NCBI GenBank assembly: GCA_964458575.1
Contig: CAYWMD010000036.1
Location: forward strand, 1 to 64,000
Source of the DNA: CAYWMD01 sp964458575
Lineage (GTDB): Bacteria; Verrucomicrobiota; Verrucomicrobiia; Limisphaerales; JADLHS01
Direction of reading: 5' to 3'
Length of the DNA stretch: 64,000 bases
Below, in pieces: positions 39,981-47,446 of this stretch; positions within the stretch are counted from its first letter, which is position 1, and each line of letters begins with the position of its first letter. A model generated the notes under the pieces. The model had not been told where the DNA came from. It did no database searches and worked only from the letters and a program-made list of their open reading frames with translations. Position numbers and translations under genes: made by a program.

Positions 39981-42062
39981 TCATGCCGTCACCCTCCTCA
40001 GCAAAAACTGAAACCCGCTTTCCAGCATCAGAAATCCCAGTCCGCACATGATGAACCAGTGGAACAACGGCCGGCCCTTGGCCAGTTCCTCGAATTCTTC
40101 CGCCCCGGCGACGAAATGCGCGTCGCGATCCGACGCGAATTCCTTGGGCAACACATCCTTGTCAATCGGACGCAAATCCGCCTCTTCGGCGCTCGGATTG
40201 ATGCCGAACGCGTAAAGCGGCCGCGGCGAACCCAGCGTGTAGAATCCGACCTGCTCCGGCGTGAACGTGATGCTGTAACGTTCACCGACCGGCTCACGCT
40301 TGACCGTGACCGCTTCACCGCTCGGGCCTTTGAAATCTTCCGTGCGCATTTCGTTGCGCCAGACTTCCGTGTGCAACGTCTCGCCGATCGTGAACGCGGC
40401 GGGCGGCGGCTCGTCGGACGAGATGGCCTTGACCAGTTCCTGCATCCAGGCCGGGAAAATCCGTTGACGCGCCAGGTTGCTGGAAAACTCGCTCGCGGAG
40501 AAATTCAACAGCAGCATCGTGCCGAGCCCGTGATGCAACACCGCCATCGCCGGCGATTCGTCACCGTAGGCGAGCAACACGCCGCCCGCCTTGGTCGTGC
40601 TGGCCTGGTAATAGTCGTAAAACTCCAGCAACGCGAGGTTCTGCCGCGTCGCGCCCTGGAACAGTTTTAGGTAACGCGATTTGAAGTCGCCGCGCACGAC
40701 CTGTTGCGCGCCGCTGGTCACGTTGGTGGCGGTGCGACGCTGCGTGAGCCGGATCGGCATCGTGTCCGGCCCGATGGCCTTCTCCAGCGCCACCAGATTT
40801 TCCGGGTCGGCCGGCCCGTCGAGGAAATAAATCAGCCCGCCGCCGTTAAAGAGAAACTTCGCCGTGGCCGCACACGCTTCGTCGCCCAGCCGGTGGACCT
40901 GGGTGATGAACATTTTGCGAACGCCCGCGACCCGGCTGGGTGAAAGTTCGCCGGACGCGATGACCCGCGGCAGCAACGAGCCGGCTTCCTTCTCAAAGGG
41001 ATTCAACGCCGTCTTGAGAAAGTAAGCGCCGCTCTTCTGGTCGTTCGGCCCGTCGGTGACGATCAGCACCTCCTCCTTCTCCTGCACGGCGAGCGTGAGG
41101 CAAAAATGGTTGTCGGCCTCCAACGCGTCGGCGGGCAGGCGCACGTCGCACAGGTGCACGCCCGGGCCGCCGGCGGAAACCGGCACGGTCACCTTGCCTT
41201 CCGACCAGGGCGCGACGGAAATCTCCTGATCGAAACTGAACCGCTTGTCCACCGTCACCGAAACGCGGCCATCGAAAGTTTCGCTGCTGAAATTTCCCAC
41301 CGTCACCTGCAACGCCACGGTGTCGCCGGCGAGAATCTGGGTCTGGGCCAGCCGCGCGTCGAGGATCGCGCGGTTGTCGCGGCGCTTCGGGCCCACATCC
41401 ACAAAGTACAACTTGGCCGCCGGTGGGATCGCGGTGAAGTTGGCGTTGGCCCAGTTTTTCCGCTGGAAGTCCGAAAGGAAATACACCTCCGGTCGGGACG
41501 CCGTTTTGGAAATCAAGCGCGCGGCCAGACCCGTGGCGAGGTTCACGTCGCCACGGCCGAGGCCGGGTTTTAGCCGGCCCAAAAAGCGTTTGGCTTCGCC
41601 GTGGTCCTTTGAGAACTCCACGAAACACGTGGACGGCGTGGATTCGAGCAGCAGGATGTTGATGAAGTCATCCGCGCTAAGCGAATCAATCAGCTTGGCC
41701 GCTTCGTGCGTGGCGCGCTCGCGGGAAGTCGGCCCGTCGCCCTTGTGCTCCATGCTGAGCGAATGGTCGAGAACGATCAAGACATGCCGCGCGCCCTTGG
41801 CCGTCGGATCGGCGCCGAACTTTTTCCAGATGGGCTGAAGAAACGCGAGCAGGAGCAGCAGCAGGAACGCCGTGCGCAGGAACAGCAGGATCCAATGCCG
41901 CCAGCGATGCAACTTCGAACGCTGCGCCATCGTCTGTTTGATCAACTCGATGGACGGAAAGCGGAAGTGCCGGGGGAATCCCTTGTTCAGCAGATGAATC
42001 ACCAACGGCAACGCAGCCAGCGGAATCAATGCGGCGAACAAGGCTGGGCTCAGGAAGGACAT
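39981..42062 (-). CDS. BatA-like N-terminal membrane protein with VWA domain
   Basis: 693 residues. The N-terminus, SFLSPALFAALIPLAALPLV, is the BatA/Aerotolerance regulator N-terminal motif (F-x-x-P-x-x-L), followed by IHLLNKGFPRHFRFPSIELI. The second helix is ILLFLRTAFLLLLLLAFLQP. The VWA domain has HVLIVLDHSLSMEHKGDGPT and SADDFINILLLESTPSTCFV. VTVGNFSSETFDGRVSVTVD is a CARDB-like module, then a GATase-like region (LIYFLDGPADPENLVAL) and a C-terminal helix (WFIMCGLGFLMLESGFQFLL). It sits between the DUF58 gene (26 bp) and the other VWA gene, a typical BatA/MoxR neighbourhood. Confidence 0.88.
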   Translation of the reverse strand: MSFLSPALFAALIPLAALPLVIHLLNKGFPRHFRFPSIELIKQTMAQRSKLHRWRHWILLFLRTAFLLLLLLAFLQPIWKKFGADPTAKGARHVLIVLDHSLSMEHKGDGPTSRERATHEAAKLIDSLSADDFINILLLESTPSTCFVEFSKDHGEAKRFLGRLKPGLGRGDVNLATGLAARLISKTASRPEVYFLSDFQRKNWANANFTAIPPAAKLYFVDVGPKRRDNRAILDARLAQTQILAGDTVALQVTVGNFSSETFDGRVSVTVDKRFSFDQEISVAPWSEGKVTVPVSAGGPGVHLCDVRLPADALEADNHFCLTLAVQEKEEVLIVTDGPNDQKSGAYFLKTALNPFEKEAGSLLPRVIASGELSPSRVAGVRKMFITQVHRLGDEACAATAKFLFNGGGLIYFLDGPADPENLVALEKAIGPDTMPIRLTQRRTATNVTSGAQQVVRGDFKSRYLKLFQGATRQNLALLEFYDYYQASTTKAGGVLLAYGDESPAMAVLHHGLGTMLLLNFSASEFSSNLARQRIFPAWMQELVKAISSDEPPPAAFTIGETLHTEVWRNEMRTEDFKGPSGEAVTVKREPVGERYSITFTPEQVGFYTLGSPRPLYAFGINPSAEEADLRPIDKDVLPKEFASDRDAHFVAGAEEFEELAKGRPLFHWFIMCGLGFLMLESGFQFLLRRVTA

Positions 42063-42088
42063 GCGACGTGATGCGTGGTGCGGGATGG

Positions 42089-43174
42089 TTATCGTCCAAA
42101 CAGCGCGTTCTTTCCGCGGAAGCCCATGTAGGCTTCAATGGCGTCGAGGTACGGCCGCTCGGTGTTCACCAGCGCATGATTGATGCGGCGGTTGTTAGCC
42201 TCCTGCGCGATGGTCGCGATGCGTTGCCGCACTGTGTCGCGATAGGCGATGCGAATTTCCTCCGGCTCCACCTCGACCTGTTCGTGCGTTTCCATGTCCT
42301 CGAACCGCGCGGCCTGCACGGCGGGCAGGTTCAACTCATCGGGATGCACGACGTGGAGCAGAAGAATTTCAAACTTGCGATGCAAAAACTGGCTCAAGGC
42401 ATCGAAGCAGGCATCCGTGTCGTCCCAGAAATCGGACAACACCACGATGCGCCCGCGCTTTTTGAAAAGGGTGTTGCATTCCTGCAACGCGTGCGCGATG
42501 CCGGTGGTGGAAGCCGGCTCGACGCGCTCAAGCTCGGTGACAAGATTGTGCATGTGCCGCCGGGTGCCGCCCGGCGCGAGGAAACGATTCAACGTGTCCG
42601 CAAACAACACCAGCGCAGCCTTGTCACCTTGATGAATCATGAGGTAGGCAAGCGCGGCGGCGATTTTGGCGGCGAGGATGTACTTCGATTGCTTCCCCGT
42701 GCCGGCGTAGCTCATCGAAGCGCTCACATCCACGAGCAGATAAATCACCATGTCCGTTTCCGCCTCGTATTGCCGGACGAACAACCGGCGCGAACGGCCG
42801 TAGGCCCGCCAGTCAATCCGGTTCACCTCGTCGCCCGGAACGTATTCCTTGTAATCCGTGAACTCCACCGATGAACCGCGGAACGGGGATTTATGTTTTC
42901 CGACGAAATAGCCCTCGACGGTCGAGCGGGCGAACACGAGCAGGTTTTTGAAACGCTCCAGTTCAGCCGGGGTGAGCAGGGAAGGTTTGCGTGAGACCGG
43001 TTCAAGCGGTTTGAAAACGCGCGTGATCGGCGGAGGAATCCGTGAGGCAAGCGGAACGCGAATCGGCCCCGGGACGCGCGGCGGAACGGGAATCCGCGGC
43101 GGCGCGGGTATTTTGGGCGCCAGCGGCGGAGAGTCACGGCCAATCACCGGGGGAATGCGAATTTCGTCGGGCAT
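42089..43174 (-). CDS. DUF58 protein with Pro/Arg-rich N-terminal extension
   Basis: 361 residues. The first 60 are built from repeated R-I-P-x-P-P units (KIPAPPRIPVPPRVPGPIRV). Then the DUF58 domain: ARSTVEGYFVGKHKSPFRGS, VEFTDYKEYVPGDEVNRIDW, RAYGRSRRLFVRQYEAETDM. Embedded VWA-like elements are IYLLVDVSASMSYAGTGKQS and GRIVVLSDFWDDTDACFDAL. No membrane segment. DUF58 proteins act with MoxR AAA+ ATPases, and moxR lies 32 bp upstream on the same strand. The proline-rich leader is unusual for the family and may bind a partner or be flexible. Molecular role of the family is not settled. Confidence 0.88.
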   Translation of the reverse strand: MPDEIRIPPVIGRDSPPLAPKIPAPPRIPVPPRVPGPIRVPLASRIPPPITRVFKPLEPVSRKPSLLTPAELERFKNLLVFARSTVEGYFVGKHKSPFRGSSVEFTDYKEYVPGDEVNRIDWRAYGRSRRLFVRQYEAETDMVIYLLVDVSASMSYAGTGKQSKYILAAKIAAALAYLMIHQGDKAALVLFADTLNRFLAPGGTRRHMHNLVTELERVEPASTTGIAHALQECNTLFKKRGRIVVLSDFWDDTDACFDALSQFLHRKFEILLLHVVHPDELNLPAVQAARFEDMETHEQVEVEPEEIRIAYRDTVRQRIATIAQEANNRRINHALVNTERPYLDAIEAYMGFRGKNALFGR

Positions 43175-43206
43175 GATTGATTCCGTCGTTGGAGGGCGTG
43201 CCGCTC

Positions 43207-44190
43207 TCAGTAAGTTTGTTCCTTCACCTCGGCCAATACGCCCTGCACGATATCGCGCGACTTCTTCCCGGCGCCGGTCGCGCGGTAGTTGGCGATCACG
43301 CGATGTTGCAGAACGGGCAAGGCCACTTCGCGCACGTCCGAAGTCTCAGGGCTGATCCGGCCTTTGAGCAATGCCAGCGCCTTGGCGCCGAGAATCAAAT
43401 ACTGCGAGGCCCGCGGGCCGGCGCCCCACTCGACAAAATCGCGCGACACCTGCGGCGCGCCATTGAGGCCCGGCCGGGTGGCGGTCGCCAGGGAGACCGC
43501 GTAGTCAATGACGTGGTCCGAGACCGGGGCGGCGAGGACCAGTTGCTGCACCCGCAGCAATTCCTCCACGGTTACGGTCGGCGCCAGGGTGGGTAATTCG
43601 CGCAGCGTTGTGCGCTTCACGATTTCAACTTCCTCGGCCTTGGCCGGATAATCCAGGTTCAGTGAAAACATGAAACGGTCCAGTTGCGCCTCCGGCAAGG
43701 GATAGGTGCCTTCCTGCTCGATGGGATTCTGCGTGGCCACCACCAGGAACGGATCCGGCAACGCGCGCGACTTGCCGCCGACCGTGACCTTGTGTTCCTG
43801 CATGGCTTCGAGCAGGGCGGCCTGTGTCTTGGGCGGCGTGCGGTTGATTTCGTCCGCCAGAATCAGGTTCGCGAAGACGGGGCCGGGCTTGTAATCGTAT
43901 TCCAGCCGGCGTTCGTGCTCCTGTAACACCTCCGAACCGATGATGTCGCTGGGCATCAGGTCGGGGGTGAACTGGATGCGCTTGAAGCTCAGGTGCAGAA
44001 TTTCGGCGAGCGTTCGCACGATGAGCGTCTTGGCCAGCCCCGGCACGCCGATCAGCAGGCAATGTCCGCGGGCAAACAGGCTGGCGAGCAGCAGCCGCAC
44101 GATTTGCTCCTGGCCGACGATGACTTTGTTGAGTTCCGCGGTGATTCGGGCGTAAAGCTCACCGACCTCCTTGGGTGATATGTCGTTCAT
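43207..44190 (-). CDS. moxR: MoxR-family AAA+ ATPase
   Basis: 327 residues, usual length. Walker A GVPGLAKTLIVRTLAE (48-55 G-V-P-G-L-A-K-T), the helical clade insert typical of MoxR (FTPDLMPSDIIGSEVLQEHE), Walker B FANLILADEINRTPPKTQAA, sensor 1 FLVVATQNPIEQEGTYPLPE, Arg-finger region AQLDRFMFSLNLDYP and sensor 2 VSRDFVEWGAGPRASQYLIL. MoxR ATPases act as chaperones for assembling or activating VWA/metalloprotein complexes. It is the first gene of the operon moxR-DUF58-BatA/VWA-VWA-DUF4175-DUF4159. Regulatory DNA must lie in 44191-44300; no clear promoter was found by eye. Confidence 0.94.
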   Translation of the reverse strand: MNDISPKEVGELYARITAELNKVIVGQEQIVRLLLASLFARGHCLLIGVPGLAKTLIVRTLAEILHLSFKRIQFTPDLMPSDIIGSEVLQEHERRLEYDYKPGPVFANLILADEINRTPPKTQAALLEAMQEHKVTVGGKSRALPDPFLVVATQNPIEQEGTYPLPEAQLDRFMFSLNLDYPAKAEEVEIVKRTTLRELPTLAPTVTVEELLRVQQLVLAAPVSDHVIDYAVSLATATRPGLNGAPQVSRDFVEWGAGPRASQYLILGAKALALLKGRISPETSDVREVALPVLQHRVIANYRATGAGKKSRDIVQGVLAEVKEQTY

Positions 44191-44577
44191 GTTTAGTCTT
44201 GGACACCGGTTACACCTGTATTCTTAGGAAAAACCGGCCGAAAGTAACAAACCAACGGCGCAAATTTGCCGCGCTGACGAACAATGGCTCGATTTTTTGC
44301 CCAACTGTTAGCTTTGACAACGTTGCTGCGAAATTGTTCCCGTCCCACGAACTTTTCTGCTCCCGCCGCCCGGATGACACCACAGCACGTCCCACTTCGC
44401 CAGTGTTTTCAACGGATTCCGGGCGCCGGCAACCCTATGCCGGCTCCCAAAGTTAACACAGGGAAACCGGTTTGGTTTCCAGGTTTTACAAGGAATTTAC
44501 AACTCCACCTCGATGCCGACCAGAAACCCGGATGCAGATGGTCCCGGCTTCACGCCACGCTCAGCGCTTTCGAAACA

Positions 44578-44676
44578 CGCGGCTGGGAAGCCGCGGTCAC
44601 CGGCAGGCAGGATGCCCGCCGCTAAAGTGGCGGCGCGCTTCCCAGCGTGCCGGTGAGGGCGGCATCCGTGCCGCCC
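44578..44676. repeat. Inverted set of four hairpins (CCGGTGA-spacer family)
   Basis: Four hairpins in a row: CGCGGCT-GGGA-AGCCGCG (44578-44595), GGCAGG-ATG-CCCGCC (44606-44620, one mismatch), GCGCGCT-TCCC-AGCGTGC (44633-44650, one G-T pair) and GGGCGGCA-TCCG-TGCCGCCC (44657-44676, 8 bp perfect). The first two are an inverted copy of the module at 24024-24066; the last two share its GTGCCGGTGA spacer in direct orientation. 44191-44577 upstream shows no gene or structure I can support. Confidence 0.82.
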
Positions 44677-44681
44677 GTCGC

Positions 44682-44741
44682 GTTGGAGTTCAGCCTTTAG
44701 GCTGTTCGGGACCGCGGAAATGCTAAAGCATGAACTCCAAC
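44682..44741. repeat. Framed hairpin repeat (GTTGGAGTTCA family), copy 2
   Basis: GTTGGAGTTCA (44682-44692) and TGAACTCCAAC (44731-44741) are identical to the frames of copy 1 at 30104-30175. The hairpins inside differ: CAGCC-TTTA-GGCTG (44691-44704) and ATGCT-AA-AGCAT (44720-44731). TGTTCGG and GCGG between them are shared with copy 1. It lies in the 681-bp non-coding gap upstream of the aldolase gene. Confidence 0.85.
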
Positions 44742-44871
44742 GTCTCCAACCTGCAAACGAAGCCAACCGGTCGCTCGCAGGCCAAACCGTCACTTTCTGC
44801 TGTTCTTTTCGAGCCGGGTTCAGGCAGTATCCCGCTGCGAACTGCGTGAATAAACCGTTCCCGCTGACATT

Positions 44872-45876
44872 ATGAAGACCGCCAAACCAAAAGATTCCGC
44901 CACGAGCCGCTGGCTCTCCTACCGCCCCGAAATCAAGGTGCTCGATTGCACCATCCGCGATGGCGGCCTGATGAACAACCACCATTTCGACGACAAGATT
45001 GTAAAGGTGGTCTATGACACCTGCGTCGCGGCGGGTATTGATTACATGGAGCTCGGCTACAAGGCGTCGCGCAAGGGCATCAAGGTCGGCGAACACGGTT
45101 GCTGGAAATATTGCCTGGAGGAAGACCTCCGCCGCATCGTCGGCGAGAACAAAACGGATTTGAAACTCTCCATCATGGCCGACGCCGAGCGTTGCGACTA
45201 CCACGAGGACATTCCGCCGAAAAAGGAATCCGTCGTGGACCTGATCCGCGTGGCCACGTACATCAACCAGATTCCCACCGCCCTCGACATGGTCAAGGAC
45301 GCCCACGACAAGGGCTACGAGACGACCATCAACCTGATGGCGGCGTCAGCCGTGCCCGAGAGCGAACTGGACGAAGGCTTGGAAATGTTTGCCCGCTCTG
45401 AGGCGGAGGCGATCTACGTCGTGGACAGCTTCGGCGCGTTTTACAGCGAGAAGGTGCAGCACCTGGTCAAGAAATACATGCAGTATTGCAAGGCTTCCGG
45501 CAAAGAAGTCGGCGTGCACATGCACAACAACCTTCAACTCGCCTTCGCCAATACCATCGAGGGCATCATCCTGGGCGCAAATTATCTCGACGCCACGATG
45601 GCTGGTCTGGGCCGCGGCGCGGGCAATTGCCCGATGGAACTGCTCATCAGCTTTCTGCACAACCCGAAATACAATCTCCGCCCCGTGCTCGAGTGCGTGC
45701 AAAACCACATCGAGCCGATGCGCTCAAAGCTGTTGTGGGGTTACGACCTGCCCTATCTGCTCACCGGCATGTTGAACCAGCACCCGCGCACCGCCATCAA
45801 GTTCAAGGAAGCCGAGCTGAAAGGGCAGAAGGGCGACGTGCTTGATTTCTACGACACGGTAACGCAAGAGGATTGA
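44872..45876 (+). CDS. DRE-TIM family aldolase-like protein (HMGL/4-hydroxy-2-oxovalerate aldolase type)
   Basis: 334 residues, TIM barrel. It starts IKVLDCTIRDGGLMNNHHFD, the first strand with the D-x-T-x-R-D signature of the HMG-CoA lyase/isopropylmalate synthase/DmpG superfamily. IDYMELGYKASRKGIKVGEH, AEAIYVVDSFGAFYSEKV (the strand-6 D-S-x-G) and GVHMHNNLQLAFANTIEGII (H-x-H metal site) follow. GANYLDATMAGLGRGAGNCP is the final-barrel glycine motif. Class II metal-dependent cleavage or condensation of a 2-oxo acid is expected; reaction unknown. There is no acyl-CoA dehydrogenase partner nearby, and upstream is a 681-bp repeat-rich gap. The stop at 45876 is 55 bp from the next gene's stop (convergent). 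Confidence 0.85.
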   Translation: MKTAKPKDSATSRWLSYRPEIKVLDCTIRDGGLMNNHHFDDKIVKVVYDTCVAAGIDYMELGYKASRKGIKVGEHGCWKYCLEEDLRRIVGENKTDLKLSIMADAERCDYHEDIPPKKESVVDLIRVATYINQIPTALDMVKDAHDKGYETTINLMAASAVPESELDEGLEMFARSEAEAIYVVDSFGAFYSEKVQHLVKKYMQYCKASGKEVGVHMHNNLQLAFANTIEGIILGANYLDATMAGLGRGAGNCPMELLISFLHNPKYNLRPVLECVQNHIEPMRSKLLWGYDLPYLLTGMLNQHPRTAIKFKEAELKGQKGDVLDFYDTVTQED

Positions 45877-45931
45877 CGGGAAGCGAAGTTCAAAACAGTA
45901 GCACACCAATTCTACCGGCAGAGTTTAAATC

Positions 45932-46969
45932 CTAATCGTCGAACGGCGCTAGTATCGGGATGGCGAACAAAGTGTTTCTCATAACAACGCTGATTGCCCG
46001 TTCGTCAGGCATCCAGTTCATGACATCGCCTGACCCTTCAGCGGTCGGAATATAGCCCAAGTAGGCGAATCCAGTTCCATCGAGCTTGCTGATCCAAAGC
46101 TGCTCAGGCTGGCTGCCCAATCTTGTCCTTACAGCGAAAAACGGAAAACTCGAAGTTCGATCTATCATCGGGAGTCTTGGAATCCGCTTCAACCGCCAGA
46201 GGATTCGGTTGGCAGAGGGCGAGAACGCAGCCCCATAACATTCACAATGAATTGGTAACCGTATGCGCCACTTCCGATTCAATTCCAGAGTTGAACCCAT
46301 CCGAAACTCGCAGGCATTTAACTCTCGATCACCAATCATTCCGAAATCCAAGGCCAATAGATGAAACTCAGGTGTGATGCAGATTGCAACTTCTCCTTTC
46401 GCGGGCAGCGGCCATACTCGAAAATCCTCAGAGCCTTTGTGGAAACCCAGCACCGTGGTTCTGTTTGAGACCCCCCAGACAAGCCACTGGTCGCTGTCCG
46501 CAGACCAAGCAAAATCTGAGACATGAGGAATCTCCTGTATCAAATAGCGCGATAAAATCGCCTGGAGCTGTATATCAATAATTGTAACCGTGCTTTCGCG
46601 CTCTCGCAGATCAATGATTCCAACGCGCCTCCGGTCTGGAGATGCCCTCCACTGGGGAATCATGAGTTTATTCGAGCTTGCCAGTTCCGTGACAGTTCTT
46701 GAAAGCAATTCCTGTCGCTCGCGCCGTCCAACTGAAAGGTCCACTTCCGCGATCTCGTACTGATCAGTTGATCGCGTTGACATCAGTATCCTTTCCCCGG
46801 AAAGCCACTCATAATGATTTATCGTGTAAGGGCTCGGAAGCAATAGATGCTTCGTTGCGATCTGACGAATGTCTCGTTTTCCGTCCACAAGTAGCCGCAA
46901 CGTCGCTGCTCCCACCAGGACAACGATGACTACTCCCAGCCAAAGTGATCGAGTTCGCCAGGAATTCAC
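45932..46969 (-). CDS. Hypothetical membrane-anchored protein, beta-propeller-like
   Basis: 345 residues, AT-richer than its surroundings. It has an N-terminal helix (LWLGVVIVVLVGAATLRLLV) and then a periplasmic part with repeated short beta strands resembling TolB/WD blades: HYEWLSGERILMSTRSTDQY, MIPQWRASPDRRRVGIIDLR, HVSDFAWSADSDQWLVWGVS, CYGAAFSPSANRILWRLKRI and DVMNWMPDERAISVVMRNTL. The D-x-W/F-S-P-D phrases support a propeller. No specific family recognised. With the small gene just upstream it forms a pair of low-GC orphan-like genes. Confidence 0.68.
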   Translation of the reverse strand: MNSWRTRSLWLGVVIVVLVGAATLRLLVDGKRDIRQIATKHLLLPSPYTINHYEWLSGERILMSTRSTDQYEIAEVDLSVGRRERQELLSRTVTELASSNKLMIPQWRASPDRRRVGIIDLRERESTVTIIDIQLQAILSRYLIQEIPHVSDFAWSADSDQWLVWGVSNRTTVLGFHKGSEDFRVWPLPAKGEVAICITPEFHLLALDFGMIGDRELNACEFRMGSTLELNRKWRIRLPIHCECYGAAFSPSANRILWRLKRIPRLPMIDRTSSFPFFAVRTRLGSQPEQLWISKLDGTGFAYLGYIPTAEGSGDVMNWMPDERAISVVMRNTLFAIPILAPFDD

Positions 46970-47023
46970 AAAACCTAAGATACTTCAATGTGTTTGAGTG
47001 TTACCGCCCATAATAGACTTCAC

Positions 47024-47410
47024 CTACTCTACACGTAGCAGGACAAGATTCGTGCCTTGGATTTCAAAGGTGAAGAGATTGCTGTTTGAAGTGATTCCGA
47101 CCGAGTGAATGGAAAACCGCGTGGGATTGTTTGAATCGGCCAGATATTCAAGTGGCTTGGCGAATGAATCCAACAACGGTGGGCTCGTGGTAATCTCGTC
47201 AAGTGTTTCCGGCAGTCTTCCTCGGACGGAGTAATGCACTCTTACACTTTCCGCGGCAAACCGAATCAGAGATCGACTGTTCCTCGTCCGGACTTTCATT
47301 CGGTCATCCCGGCAAATAAGAACGCCACACACGATTAAGACCGCAAGAGCGCCGATGAGCGTCGAGATAAAGATAGTCGCTAATTTCCGCATCATACCCG
47401 GTTCATTCAC
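47024..47410 (-). CDS. Hypothetical small membrane protein, pseudopilin-like C-terminus
   Basis: 128 residues, AT-richer. One helix (LATIFISTLIGALAVLIVCG), then RNSRSLIRFAAESVRVHYSV, a helix like the alpha-1C of type II secretion GspG. RGRLPETLDEITTSPPLLDS and FAKPLEYLADSNNPTRFSIH match the GspG-like loop 'G-x-L-P-x-x-L-x-x-L ... D-x-W/F-x-x-P-x-x-Y'. The type III signal G-F-x-x-x-E is missing, so it is either a divergent minor pseudopilin or a pseudopilin-derived membrane protein. Its neighbours are a propeller protein downstream and a zinc-finger protein gene upstream. Confidence 0.6.
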   Translation of the reverse strand: MNEPGMMRKLATIFISTLIGALAVLIVCGVLICRDDRMKVRTRNSRSLIRFAAESVRVHYSVRGRLPETLDEITTSPPLLDSFAKPLEYLADSNNPTRFSIHSVGITSNSNLFTFEIQGTNLVLLRVE

Positions 47411-47446
47411 ATGCGTTGGCCATCGAAGGCTGACGCGCGGACTTCC

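Noticed and set aside
44175..44625. Two small plus-strand frames in the gap before the aldolase gene
   Set aside because: They have low-quality composition, start inside moxR's upstream region, show no signal, and overlap a repeat. The gap is better read as non-coding.
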